Source of the DNA: Platynereis dumerilii
Taxonomy: Eukaryota; Annelida; Polychaeta; Phyllodocida; Nereididae
Assembly (NCBI GenBank): GCA_026936325.1
Contig: JAPTHN010000004.1
Span: 46,527,289 to 46,591,288 of the forward strand
Length of the DNA: 64,000 bases
Direction of reading: 5' to 3'
Both the position numbers and the translations under genes were made by a program. The stretch's first letter is position 1. Each line of letters opens with the position of its first letter. A model generated the notes under the pieces. That model was not told the DNA's origin. It was given only the letters and a program-made list of their open reading frames with translations, and searched no databases. Positions 23,567-35,099 of the stretch are shown here, piece after piece.

Positions 23567-24939
23567 TTAGGAAACTCAAAGGAATCTTGAAACAATGCTG
23601 CAGACCAAAATGTCTAATAAAACTGTCATGGAACTGTTACAAATCCAGGTATGACTGAAATTACAAGGTTTGTTCATGTATTCAATATAGATTTAATCGT
23701 CTTTTGCTGTGATACCAGGCAGGTAAAACAAAACAGGTGTATTAACAGACAGATACAGAAGAATGGCATTAGTGCAAAGTCAGGTGTTGAATTTCTTGGA
23801 GTTGTGTGTTTGAAATCTTAGATAAATAACATCTTTTTGTATATGGTTTAGAAAGCAAACAGGCCTACCTGACTTGAGGTTACATTTCTTGTTTATCTCT
23901 CTGTTTTTTGCTTTGGTTCTTGCTACTTTTTCCCATTCTCTGGGGTTTTTATATTATTTTGCATGCCTTTTTTTCAATGCTTGCCCAATTGTTGTGTGGT
24001 GCTTCTGCTTTTCTCAATTGTTTTATATGTGTTTTCACATCCCCTGTTGTGTATAATATTTTGCTTTCTCTCCATTTTATTGAAATTTCTTCTGTCTTTA
24101 TGTATTAGGTATCTTCACATCCTGTTTCCTCTAGGGTTTTCCCAGGTATTTGGTTTCTACATTTTTTTTATAACTTTGCAACAGTTATATATGTATGTTT
24201 TACCAATAACCTTACCTTCAGTCTTTCTGTACAATGAACCCAGGAAAGGGGCCGAGCCTTCGGCAGCCAAGGGCTGCACTCAAATAAGTTATAAATTTGG
24301 GCAATGTACTTCAGACCATGCCATCTGTGCCAACAAAGTCAGTAAACCATAATTTTTTTCGAATAATTTAAAGATAAGAATATACAACATTTATTCATTT
24401 ATTTGTGTTTTTCATTACACAATTATATATAAATAGATAGATAGTCTTAAAAACTATAAAGATTTCTTTTTATATATATCCAAACTGATTTTGACTTTGA
24501 GAGACTTTCACGATCACCGATACACACTGATGGCTTCTTCAGTACAATGGTGGTGTTGCTTCGATCTGTGCATGGAATGATAGTGTCATATAAACAGGTG
24601 AAAGCTCATAACTGCCAGAGTGAATGTCTATGTTTTTGTCCCCCTCCGTCCTCATGATCCATATGGTCTCCTTAACTTGTCTTTTTTATTTATTCTTTGA
24701 CTCATTTTGCTTAAATGTTAGTTTATTATCTTCGTTCTATTATTGACAAAATTTAATGATGGATGTTTATAACACAATCATTCCCCATACAGGAACAACA
24801 CCAACATTGGAGTTGAGAAAACCATCCAGAGTGGATTGGCAAAAGTCTCTACTGATGAGAAGAAGTTTGTACATATTGTAAGAATATTCTGTACAATCGA
24901 AGGGATTTCCAGAAGAATGTTCAATGAGGTTTGCATGTA

Positions 24940-25863
24940 CAGGGTGGTCAAAAAAAAACTTTACAGTTGATATTTCATTTTCCAGGCTGCCATGATTGAG
25001 TCAGTGCCTGGGTACTTATTGTGTATACAAGCCAAGTATGTTAGGTCTTTGGAAAATTGATTAATAATCAAAACGGTTCATTACTTTTTTGATAGCAGAC
25101 AAAATGGAAGCCGGGAGTGGTCCTGCGTTTTCACTACTCTGGGTTGTTCATGGCCCATCAGCAATTTTGAAGCTACTGAGCTTCACAGGACAAAATAAAT
25201 ACAACATAAAATGAAATTGAGAAGACAGAGGCACAATTCAGCACAAACCAGAAGGTGCTAGAGCAAGTTCAGACTTCACTATGGCCATTATAAGATTTTA
25301 AAACTGAGCCGTCTGAAGGTGGATGATCAGGGTGTTGAAATCACATGAAAAGTTCATATTAACATCTTGAAAGAGCATCTAAAGCCCTGGATAGATAAGA
25401 CATACAGTGCCACAGATAATTTGATCTTCAAACAAGACAGGGCATCAGCCACACTCCCTTGGAAAGCCCAGAACTGGATCAAGGTTCGCTCTGTCAAGTT
25501 TCTCAGCGGGACAATATGGCCCCTGTTATCACAAGATCTCAATCAATGTGATTATTCTGGATGGGCAAACTTAGAGGCAGATCCCTGCAAGACACCACAG
25601 ACCTTAGTTGCCCAATAAAGGCATCCATTACGTTTGTACAGGAAAAACGGACACAAAGTTACATTTTTGACACCTCTGCATCATTTAGGCCCACAGCAGA
25701 AAAGTATCATCAGTCCAAAAGGCCCTCCGAATGAATAAATTATCTCTAGAAGAGTTATTCTTTGCTATACAAGTTGTTTTTGCATTGAAAAATAAGCATT
25801 TGTTACAATGAGCATCATCCAAAAAAGTATTCATAAGTGTAAAGTTTTTTTTTGACCACCCTG
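24940..25863 (+). mobile_element. Tc1/mariner-type element, internally deleted
   Basis: Ends CAGGGTGGTCAAAAAAAAAC and TTTTTTTTTGACCACCCTG form an inverted repeat of about 25 bp with TA duplicated on each side (24938-24939 and 25864-25865). Units A and B show the uninterrupted target at the same place. At 924 bp it is shorter than a complete mariner (about 1.3 kb). Confidence 0.9.
25367..25618 (+). pseudogene. Relic of a mariner-type transposase
   Basis: The 83-codon frame reads HLKPWIDKTYSATDN, then FKQDRASATLPWKAQNW, then WPLLSQDLNQCDYSGWANLE. These align with the conserved mariner blocks around the second catalytic Asp (FQQDGAPAH-like) and the third (SPDLNPLDYSVW-like). Key positions have drifted (Pro to Gln before DLN, Pro to Gln after DLN), the N-terminal DNA-binding half is not readable in one frame, and the frame stops early, so it is inactive. 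It lies inside the TA-flanked element at 24940-25863, which it presumably once served. Confidence 0.7.
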
Positions 25864-26599
25864 TAATAGATTTTTTGACAGAACTGATTTCATGATAGAA
25901 TTGTACTGATGACTTTAAAATGCACATCAGCTAGAGAGAAAAGGATGTACACAATTATTGTTTGAACAAATAAAGCCACAATTTAATTTACTTAAGTACA
26001 TTTGAAAAACAACGCTAAATGCTCCAGACAATAATATCCATATTATCTGCCAGACGAAATACTATAAAATAATTTAAGAAACAGGAAACCTATTCAAAAT
26101 CTTTCACCCATTACATCTAAAATTTGCTAGCAACAAAATCCAATCTCCAGCACTGATACTTTAATAACCCATTTTATCTGATATATGAATTAAGTGTATG
26201 TCATAACAAGTGAAATACAATCTGTCGTTAAAACTGCAGACAAAAGTGATCATATTATCAAATTCTAATAAAACAGTCAAATTATACTGTTAAAGAAACC
26301 AGATACCTGAAATAATAATTCTTCCAAAGATGTGCTAAAAAATTTAAAGAATAAATATATTTATATATGTATAATATTTTTTTACCAAAGTAGTACCGAA
26401 AAAACTTTTAAAGCCTTGATATTGAAAGACTAATTTGAAACTCTTCTCCATTCCATTGTCTACCCTGCTAATTTAAAATAATGGGATGGATGGACGGGCT
26501 TTGTTTTACATCCTGTATTCATGCACTTGGTAGGCTAATAATCAATGAGTCTTTGGATGATTGAACTGCTATCCAACACTAGTCCAAGTAAAGTGACCT

Positions 26600-26911
26600 A
26601 GCCAGAGCTGCAGGGTGGCCGGCTCCGCTGAACATCTTTGTTCGCATGGGTTTCGACTGCCGGTTGGGAACCCAATATTTTCAGTGAACTTTCATGGGCA
26701 AAATCCCAGCTAGATGTCATTCAGAGGATATGTTAAATTGGCGGCCACTGGTATCAGTGTGCCAGGCAAGTAAAAGATCTCTCACACGGGGTAAAGGTGT
26801 AACATGTTGCTCGCTTTCCCATCTCATCAATCAACCCTAGTGATCACCCAGAACTGGACTAAGAGGGCTGCACCCACTCTTTTTATCTATCTATCTATCT
26901 ATCTATCTATC
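26600..26911 (+). mobile_element. SINE with (ATCT)n tail, inserted in unit C
   Basis: A B-box-like GGTTTCGACTGCC lies near 26649. The body ends TAAGAGGGCTGCACCCACTC followed by ATCT repeats (about 26883-26911). The 3' half matches 45221-45344. The other three units lack it. Confidence 0.7.
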
Positions 26912-27726
26912 CTGAATAGAAACTGAGACCCAGCGATTAAGTATTTGGAAGCTCAGTGCACCATGGACCAACTGAGCTAAAAACTATCTGATAGTATGAG
27001 TGTGTTGCAAATATATTGTTGACATGATGATTGTGATGATTATGAGTATAGTTGTAATCTGTGAATAAATTGCATGCACACTGGTATCATAGCAACTCAA
27101 AACACCCTCGAAACAATGCTGCAGGCCAAAATGATTACTTTATCATTTTCTAGTAAAACAGTCATGAAACAGTTACAAAAGCCAGATACTGCTGAAATTA
27201 CAAGTTGTGTTCATGTATGCAATAGAGATTTAATCATCTTTTGCTGTGATACCAGCCAGGTAAAACAAAACAGGTGTATTAACAGACAGATACATAAGAA
27301 TGGCATTAGTGCAAAGTCAGGTGTTGAATTTCTTGGAGTTGTGTGTTTGAAATCTTAGATAAATAAAATCTTTTTGTATATGGTTTGGTAAGCAAACAGG
27401 CCTACCTGACTTGAGGTTACATTTCATGTTTATCTCTGTGTTTTTGACTTTGGTTTTTTTAATACTTTTTCCCATTCTCTGGGTTTTTATATATTTTGCA
27501 TGACTTTTTTCAATGTTTGCCCAATTTTTGTGTTGCTTCTGCTTTTTGCAATTGTTTTATTTTCGTATCCCTTGTTGTACATAACGACTTGCTTTCTCCC
27601 CATTTTATTGAAATTTCTTCTGTCTTTAATGTATTAAGTATCTTAACATCCTGTTTCCTCTTAGTTTTTCTTCGGTTTTTCCAGGTATTTGTTTCCTAAT
27701 ATTTTTTTATAACTTTGCAACAGTTA

Positions 27727-28700
27727 TAGCGGGGCAGATTTGTCATGAATAGGGCATTAATATTTCATTTATACATAGAAGCATGAAACTTGACACATCG
27801 TTTAAAAACATCTTAAAGAATAAATTTAGATAGGGAGCCACTTCAAATTTGACCTGGTTGACCCATGGCAGCCATTTTCCAAAATGGCGGCTAATTCTCT
27901 CATTTTCCTGCTTTCTGTGAAGTGCCTACAGTTTGACCATATGAGAACAGTGGTCATTACTTCTTCTAAAGATCTAAAAAACACTATCAATTGATTCCTG
28001 CTTTGAACTAAGGAATTTTAGGATGGTCAGGGTCCATTTTGTTATAACTGTTGAAGAAAATGAGGGTTTTCGCGGTATTCCATCATTCTATGGAATCTTA
28101 ATTAATGTTTAAATAGACCACAAATTTGAATTCTTCGTAAGAAGAGCTTTCAAATGAGTGGTAGCATCACTAGTTTCCATGAATTATTTGTCAAAATGAA
28201 CCTCAGAACCGAAACCTTCAAAAAATGTTCATTTATTCCATTTCCACTACAAATTTACGAAACCCATTAATGCGGGTACTCATTTGAAAGCTCTTTTTGT
28301 AAGGAATTCAAATATGCAACTTATTTTTATATTCATTTAGAATTGGCGAAACCACCCAAAACCGCGAAAATACAGTATTTGAGTTGATAATTCTACTAAA
28401 ATGGATTCTAGAAAGCCTGTAAATAGTTGAAGCAACTAAAAATGTTGTAGTAATGTTCTGAATACCCAAAGAAGGAATAACAAACACTATTTGCATGCAT
28501 TCTATTCATAGGAATTACACAGAAAGCAGCAAAATGGAAGAATTGGTGGCCATTTTGGAAAATGGCTGCCAGTAGCCATCTATGCTAAATCTGAGGTGGC
28601 TCCCTATCCAATTATATTTGTAGAGATTTTTTTTAAGTGTGCGCCAAGTTTCATGCTTCTATGTATAAATGCACTATTTTTTTACATACCTGCCCCGCTA
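27727..28700. mobile_element. 974-bp foldback element with TTA target duplication (PIF/Harbinger-like)
   Basis: Ends TAGCGGGGCAG and CTGCCCCGCTA; TTA on both sides (27724-27726 and 28701-28703). Unit A shows the empty site CAGTTATACTTCTTGG. The arms are complementary for over 200 bp with gaps (ATACATAGAAGCATGAAACT on the left against AGTTTCATGCTTCTATGTAT on the right; GCAGCCATTTTCCAAAATGG against CCATTTTGGAAAATGGCTGC) and further inward pairing continues. No transposase frame. A 3-bp TTA duplication is typical of PIF/Harbinger, but the ends alone do not prove the superfamily. Confidence 0.85.
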
Positions 28701-29817
28701 TTATACTTCTTGGCATGTATTACCAACAATCCTACCTTCAGTCTTACTGTGCAGTGTACAAATGAAAGTGGCCGAGACTTAGGCAGCAACCCTTGTGGAC
28801 AATTTCCTTTGAGGAACGTTGGTCTAAGGTAGCATTAAACCTCCCATCCACATCGGACCAAACGTTCCAAAACTACGTATTTTGTCGACAAATGGTTACG
28901 AGATTATTACGTACGTATATATTGCGTATTTCTCCAACATTTCTTGACGACGTGGCCCCCACATTGAAGGAACGGTCGTTATACGCCTCTGGGGCGTCAG
29001 GCGTGGCAGGCCAGCCAAGCTCGGCGCATGCGCAATGAATACATTAGATCCAGGAGGGAGGCTGGCAATGGCGTCCGTGCGTTGTTGTTAGGAAATATTT
29101 CGGTCCAGGAGTAATTAATTCCACCGTAACAAAGTATTTAACCATGGCCGATTGATTCTAGGATGTGTCTGAGTCATATGACTCCTTCGGATGGCTGTGG
29201 ACGCTGCGTATGCTTCAGAATCAGCCGGTCTAGTCGGCGATTTGAAGGATGTGGATTCTCAATAGCGCTCGCACTTCGGAATTCAATGGACTATATCTTG
29301 ATAAATATGACCTGGGATTTGGTTTTAAGATTGGAATCCAACGTATAACATCTTTGGGTAACATTTGTATCGGTGTTACAGTGGATACTCGTGTTCTGGA
29401 CTGATTGCTTGCGCGATACACATACATATGAATTTGCCATCTCAACCAGCAAGCGCTGGCCAGGGGCGCATCGCCCGGGGGACTGCCGCATTGCTTCAGG
29501 TGGACCCAGCCACCAGACCTGCCCTGCCCCCTCCGAAAAAAATCAAATTAAATTAAATAAAGCCCTTGAATGCTGACCCTAATTATTGTTGAATAAAGAA
29601 TGCTCTCATATATATATGATTTTACTGCAGGATTTTATAGGGGGGGGTGGGAGATTTAAAGAATTTTTTTTTAGGTCTTCGGATGGGTGGTTGGTCAATT
29701 GATTGTTGGAGATCTGCAAAGAGAAAGCATATTAAGTTAAAACAGTGAAGAGAAATTAAAACAGAGAGATAGAGAGAGCAGAGCCAAGCAGCAAGCACTG
29801 AAGGGGGCTCCAAAATT

Positions 29818-29862
29818 AGTAGACTTTTCTTCCTTGTTTTACCAAGCAGTCTACAGTCCATT
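29818..29862 (-). repeat. 45-bp block identical to 56178-56222
   Basis: On the minus strand it encodes DCRLLGKTRKKSLL after an ATG in both places. Weaker similarity extends on both sides (about 29700-30100). On the minus strand a pyrimidine-rich TTTCTCTTTGCAG lies about 100 bases further on (at 29714) and a TTTCTCTTTTCAG at the matching position in the other copy. It may be part of an exon of a mobile element gene, but no full protein can be read. Confidence 0.6.
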
Positions 29863-30339
29863 TAAAAGAACTACTATAAATAACAAAATTCAATTACCTT
29901 GTAAGGGATTAATATTTCAACCCTGAAGAGTGAAAAATCCCAATCCAAATTGGTCGGCTGGATAGGTGGCATTCAGTTGCAAGTAGGCTTAGTTCAACTC
30001 CGGTCTCAACTGATTCTCTCTTGCTCGTTTGTGGTTGAGCAGTACTTGGGAAATTTTTTTTGGTCAATCTTATCTTACACAGTTTAAGAGATATTTATTT
30101 GGTAATTTTTTTACTGCTGTAGCTACTATTTCTTTATGGCTTCATCAAATAATCACCAGCAAGCATCCTGTTGGAGGTTTTATAATCTCAAATTTACCAG
30201 ATAGATTGGAATAGGTGGGAATAGATGGCGCTACAAGACTCTCTGAGACTCAAGATCCTAGGTTCTGCAACTTTGTTCAAACCTTCAACAAACCTTTGGC
30301 AGATAGGTATGATCAGACGTTTGCCCTGAACATTACATT

Positions 30340-30770
30340 CAACGTAGTCCATACATATTAAAAGAAATGTTGGAGAAACCTTTGAACTTACGTATGGCCA
30401 AATGTATGACCATACCTTTGATAAACCTATGAATCAAAGGTATGGTCATACGTAATAGTCTAAGGTTGTAAAAATCTCTCAAATGATGTTCGATAAACCT
30501 ATGAATCAAAGGTACGGTCATACGTAATAGTCAAACATTCTTCAAACCTCTCAACCAAAGGTATGGCTTACGTAATAGTCTAAGGTTTTAAAAACCTCTC
30601 AAATTAATGTTCGAAAAACCTATGAGTCAAAGGTATGGTCATACGTAATAGTCAAACGTTCTTCAAACCTCTCAACCAAAGGTATGGCTTACGTATGACT
30701 TACACGTTTAGCCTAACGTTACAACCAAACGTTCTTCCAACCTCTCAACCAAAGGTATGACTTACGTGTG
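30340..30770. repeat. Subterminal-type tandem repeats (ACGTAATAGTC / ACCAAAGGTATGGC)
   Basis: AAAGGTATGGTCATACGTAA occurs near 30437, 30510 (one change) and 30634; CCTCTCAACCAAAGGTATG near 30548, 30667 and 30746. Units are mixed and imperfect, with a longer period of about 125 bp. Confidence 0.85.
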
Positions 30771-31090
30771 ACTCGAACGTTAGGCCAAACTATAAAACAA
30801 ACTATCTGCCAACCTCTTACTGAGGTTGCGACCTAAGTTTGGTTTTCCATCTGAGTGCAACGTTTGGAAATTACCTTTCCTTACCTTTGTCATACGTTGT
30901 TTGGCCCAACGTTTGATTCTAACCAAAATAATTACGTAGCGAAAGGTTTGATTTACGTTGCTGCTCGGGAGGGGAAGGGCTGCGCTCGTATAACTATGGG
31001 CAATGTACTTCAGACCATGCACGGCATGACGCTGTCCCATCTCCAGGGTTATGTGTGTTATGTATGATATGACTATCTTGGATGGGTATC

Positions 31091-33410
31091 CATCAGGTCT
31101 TTAGGGATGGACCTGAAGTTTATCTCAATGGGAAATAGTTTAATTTGCCATCTCAACTCTCCCGTTCCTTATGGCCTCCTTAATTTGTCTTTGCTTCTTC
31201 TTTGACTCCAATTGTCTGTGTATCATTTTTTACACTTTTACAAAACATATCCTTTAACTAAAAGGTTAGTTTATTATCTTTGTTCTGGGACGCTCCTCAC
31301 CCCTCTAATATATGATGTGGTTTAGTGAATTGATGTACTCCACTATTGCTGACTTATGATGGATGTTTATAACAAAATCATTCCCCATACAGGAACAACA
31401 CCAGCATTGGCATTGGGGAATTGAAAGAATATCCTGTAAAATCAAAAGGGATTTCCAGAGGAATGTTCAATGAGGTTTGCAAACAATTGATTTTTTTGAA
31501 ATTAGTAGAATTAAATGCCCATTGAAAATTGAAAAATGTATATCAGTTCGCAAGAAAGAGATAATCAATTATCGTTTTAAAAAAGATACTTTTTTTTCCT
31601 AGCAAAATGATTTAGAAATAATAATAATAAATTCTTTTGACAATAAGATCCATATTATCTGCCAGACGAAATAGTATACAATGATGATACTTTTAAGAAA
31701 CCAGAAACCGACTTAAAATTGTTCGCCTACATTTTGTAATGTGTTAGCTACTAAATAGGCTCTCTAAAACTGATACTGTAATAACTGCTTTTTATCTGAT
31801 ATATACATCTAGTTTAGGCCCTACACCATAACAAGTGAAAACCAATCTCAAAAGCAAAACTGCAGACATAATTATATTATCATACTACAATAAGACAGTC
31901 AAATTTTACTTAAGAAACAAGATACCTCTGAAATGATTATTATTCTAAAGATGTATTCTTGAAAATGAAAAGAACACAATAATTTCATATTTTATATATT
32001 CTCTCTTTATGTATTTTCAAAGACAGACTGAAAACTCTTCTCTGTACAATTGCCGTCCCTACTTATTTATATATTACAAAACGGATGGAAGGGCTTTGTT
32101 TTTCACCAAGCATTTACCCACACAGTTGGCTACTTTGGATAGTGGTGGACTCAGTAAAGATCCAAAGGATGTTTGAAAAACACAAGTTAAGTTGACCTGG
32201 TCAAAGCTTGAATTGAAACCTAGACAAGTGATTGTTTGGGAGCTGAGAGCACCATGCATGCACCAACTGAGCTGAAAAATATCTGGTATGATAAGAGTGT
32301 CATGCTTTTTAGCGGTAGCCTGTACCACTGTACAAACTCAGTTGGGTAGCTCTACCTCCTTTTCAGATTGTTGTTGAAGCTACACATTGGATGGTGACCA
32401 CCATTATGATGATGAGATGAGAAGACTGGGAGCCTCCTAACATCTTCTACATTGTATTCATTCAGAGATGCCCACTCCCACTTCCATGTAATACCCATAT
32501 GCTTGGACTAAGTTAAGTGCCCAAGGGGATTCAAACACATGCCCGCGGTATTACAAACAAACAATCTTAACCATAAGGCCAAGGAGCTGTGATTGATGAT
32601 TATAATAATGCTGTATACTTCAGATAAATTGCATGCACACCAGTATCATGGAAACTCAAAAGAGTCTCGAAACAATGTTGCAGGCCAAAATGATTACATC
32701 ATCATTTTCTAATAAAACAGTCATGAAACAGTTACAGAAGCCAGATACCACTGAAATTACAAGTTTTGTTCATGTATTCAATAGAGATTTAATTGTCTTT
32801 TGCTGTGATACCAGCCAGGTAAAACAAAACAGGTGTATCAACAGACAGATACAGAAGAATGGCATTAGTGCAAAAGTCTGGTGTTGAATTTCCAGAGTTG
32901 TGTGTTTGAAATCTTAGATAAATAACATCTTTTTGTATATGGTTTAGAAAGCAAACAGGCCTACCTGACTTGAGGTTACATTTCATGTTTATCTCTACGT
33001 TTTTTGCTTTGGTTCTTGATACTTTTTCCCATTCTCTATGTTTTTACATATTTTGCAGGACTTTTTTTCGATGTTTGCTCAGTTTTTGTGTAGTGCTTCC
33101 GCTTTTCTCAATTGTTTTATGCGTTTTTGCATCTCTTGTTTGAAATACCATACTTTTTATACATTTTGCAGCAAGTTTTTCTGTCTTAAATGTATTTTAA
33201 AAGTATCTTCTTCACATCCTGTTTCCTTGTGTGATTTTTTCCATTTTTCCCCGATATTTGGTTTCTATGATTCTTTATTCGGAACAGTTATAAATACTTG
33301 TTTGTCTTACCTTCAGTGTTGCCTTACAATGAGCCTTTGCTGTGTAGTGTCCAGTTCAGATAACGGTCAGAAGAAGATTACATACTGAGAACTCACTTCT
33401 ACCAATTATC
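31091..33410. repeat. Tandem unit D of a four-copy array
   Basis: Landmarks in order as in A-C: AATCATTCCCCATACAGG near 31377, TTTCCAGAGGAATGTTCAA near 31450, the AAACAGGTGTATCAACAGAC block near 32826. The end near 33300-33400 is more diverged. The open frame (32633-32887) belongs to the shared block. Confidence 0.85.
32380..32583 (-). mobile_element. tRNA-derived SINE in unit D
   Basis: Minus-strand A-box TGGCCTTATGGTTAAGAT (near 32583) and B-box GTTTGAATCC (32536-32527). Same position and family as 23395-23566. Confidence 0.65.
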
Positions 33411-33880
33411 ATTTAGTGCACTGTATAAAAGATCCCTAGCTCGGTGTGGGGTAAATATGTTCTGAGTTGAGGATTCCCAATCTGACCCATCTCTGTCCTG
33501 CGTGCCCTCTGATCCACCACCTTTTCATCCCTTTGTGAACACCCTGACCTTTGGTTGAGAGGGCACTTACATTATCTATCTCCTCTTTGAATACATCCAG
33601 TCTATCTGTACAGGCTGCTTTATAGGCAAATGCTCTACTCAGTTGAAAGTGGTGCCTCTCAGGCCCGTGCCTTGCAGAACTGCACAGGAGCATGTAAATG
33701 ATTAGATATGAGCAAATCAGTCTGATGCTCGGCTTCCCATATAACACTCTTTGAGAATTTCCTGTTATGCCTGCAAATATATATATATCCCCCTTTTTAT
33801 CATATATATACCCCCCCCCCGTTTTATCTGAATGGTGAATGGTAAAAGAGGACCATCGTTGTCCTAGTAATGTTTTTTAC
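33411..33880. other. Gene-free stretch
   Basis: A 103-codon minus-strand frame (33436-33747) has no recognisable domain. Short AT-dinucleotide and C-runs at about 33778-33822. Confidence 0.4.
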
Positions 33881-33884
33881 GATA

Positions 33885-34180
33885 ATAATAATAATAATAA
33901 TAATAAATACTTTATTTAATCATGTGAAACATGAAACTTGGCATGTACAATCTTGGTCAGAGACATTCACTCGAGGCATCATTCAAACATTCACAATCAC
34001 ACAGAGATTCACACAACATTTATACAAAAGAAAGTTGTGATGATTATTAATTAATTTGTAGAAGATTTACTCTTAAATCATTTAGTAATCTTACGCTCGA
34101 TGGAACAAATGAGCTTGAGTATCTGGATGTTCTACACTTGATGGAACTGTATCTCCTGCCAGATGGCAGCAAGCTATACA
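33885..34180 (-). mobile_element. LINE 3' end with reverse-transcriptase C-terminal relic
   Basis: Read on the minus strand, 34175-34080 gives LLPSGRRYSSIKCRTSRYSS, then SSFVPSSVRLLND, which resembles the conserved C-terminal tail of CR1/L2-type LINE proteins. It is followed by a short 3' UTR with AATAAAGTA and a (TTA)n tail (33885-33907). Heavily 5'-truncated. Confidence 0.65.
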
Positions 34181-34387
34181 ATGAGTATAAGAATGCCAAT
34201 TTGTAGTAATTTTAACGCTGTATAAAATATGGAGTAGGTTTTAAAGTATATTACGTACATCTAAAGCATGATTGAGCTCTGATGGCCAGAGATGATAAAC
34301 CTACTAGATTCGATTTCTGACCGGTGGGTAAAAATTGTTATAGTTCTTTCACTGCAAAAAGTATGCAGTACACCTCCCTTCACTATA

Positions 34388-34574
34388 CAGTGGTCCCTGC
34401 GTTATAAAACCGCTCCTTCTGCGGTCATAAAGCGGTCTCTCTTTGGGATGCGGTCCCTCATCGGGGTGCAAAAAGCACTGAAAATACTGCTTGATGCAGG
34501 AGGAAGGTGGCCACAGACATTATGTAAGGCAAGTCAGTCTTACAACAGAGGGTCTTATAACGCAGGTACCACTG
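34388..34574. mobile_element. pogo/Tigger-like MITE, 187 bp
   Basis: Ends CAGTGGTCCCTGCGTTATAA and TTATAACGCAGGTACCACTG with TA on both sides (34386-34387 and 34575-34576). Such CAGTGG..TTATAA ends are typical of pogo/Tigger relatives of Tc1/mariner. No coding capacity. Confidence 0.85.
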
Positions 34575-34659
34575 TACCGTAGTCCATATCTCTATACGCT
34601 ATCATGCTTTATGGTGCAATTTACTGGAAGCATAGTCCTTTCACCCCCACGTCTATCCC

Positions 34660-34796
34660 CGGTGGCGTATTTAGGGGGGGGGGCCATGACCCAATGGCCA
34701 AAAATTAACATGGAAGAGATAGGAAAATCCGCGGAGCACCCCGTATACACCTCATGTAATGGCCACCCCCTCAGGCCATTTCTGGATACGCCCCTG
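34660..34796. mobile_element. hAT MITE, 137 bp, 8-bp target duplication
   Basis: Begins CGGTGGCGTATTTAGG and ends CTGGATACGCCCCTG; TCTATCCC is duplicated on both sides (34652-34659 and 34797-34804). The 152-codon open frame that crosses this MITE and its neighbour is a chance composite. Confidence 0.9.
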
Positions 34797-35099
34797 TCTA
34801 TCCCGTTCCATAGTTGCACACCTTTCCTGCATACACTGTATGCATTACTACACAGCACCATCTTTCCTAATTTTCTTAGAAAAAAAAGAGGGGAAAACAA
34901 CAGGAGAAATGGGAGAGAAATACTATTTCTTTTCTCTCTTGTGCTGTAAGTAAATCCCAGCACAAAGGAGTGTTGTTTATCCACAAAGAAAGGAAATAGC
35001 AGGAAATAGAAGGAAATGGAGAGCATTGTTTCAGAACCAACAATGTTTGTCTTGTTTAGATCTCTGTGTGAGCAGTTCCTGCGTCTGTTTGACTAGTTT

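Larger units (their letters stand above)
21487..24596. repeat. Tandem unit B of a four-copy array
   Basis: Order of landmarks as in unit A: ACACAATCATTCCCCATA near 21769, TTTCCAGAGGAATGTTCAA near 21841, the AAACAGGTGTATTAACAGAC block near 23734, the end near CGGCAGCCAAGGGCTGC (24261). Closest to unit D in the first half. It carries its own insertion of about 590 bp at 22183. Confidence 0.85.
28788..30966. mobile_element. ~2.2-kb insertion with ACGT-rich repeats, unclassified
   Basis: Boundaries come from comparison with units A and B, where CTTAGGCAG runs directly into AAGGGCTGCG. A short inverted GCAGCAAC lies at the two edges. The interior is richer in CpG than the surroundings. The right third is an array of AAAGGTATGGCTTACGTA-like units, and the left edge also holds ACGTTGG and ACGTACGTA motifs. 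A core at about 29640-30120 is shared with the element at 55400. I see no complete transposase. Confidence 0.65.
24597..31090. repeat. Tandem unit C of a four-copy array, with large insertions
   Basis: Landmarks as in the other units (GAAAGCTCATAACTGCCAGA at the start; ACACAATCATTCCCCATAC near 24773; the AAACAGGTGTATTAACAGAC block near 27267; GAGACTTAGGCAGC near 28774; then AAGGGCTGCGCTCG near 30975). It is stretched to about 6.5 kb by four insertions: 24940-25863, about 26600-26911, 27727-28700 and about 28788-30966. An open frame (27074-27358) corresponds to those at 20553 and 32633. Confidence 0.85.

Noticed and set aside
34491-34949. 152-codon open frame
   Set aside because: Runs across a pogo-like MITE and a hAT MITE; a composite of unrelated insertions.
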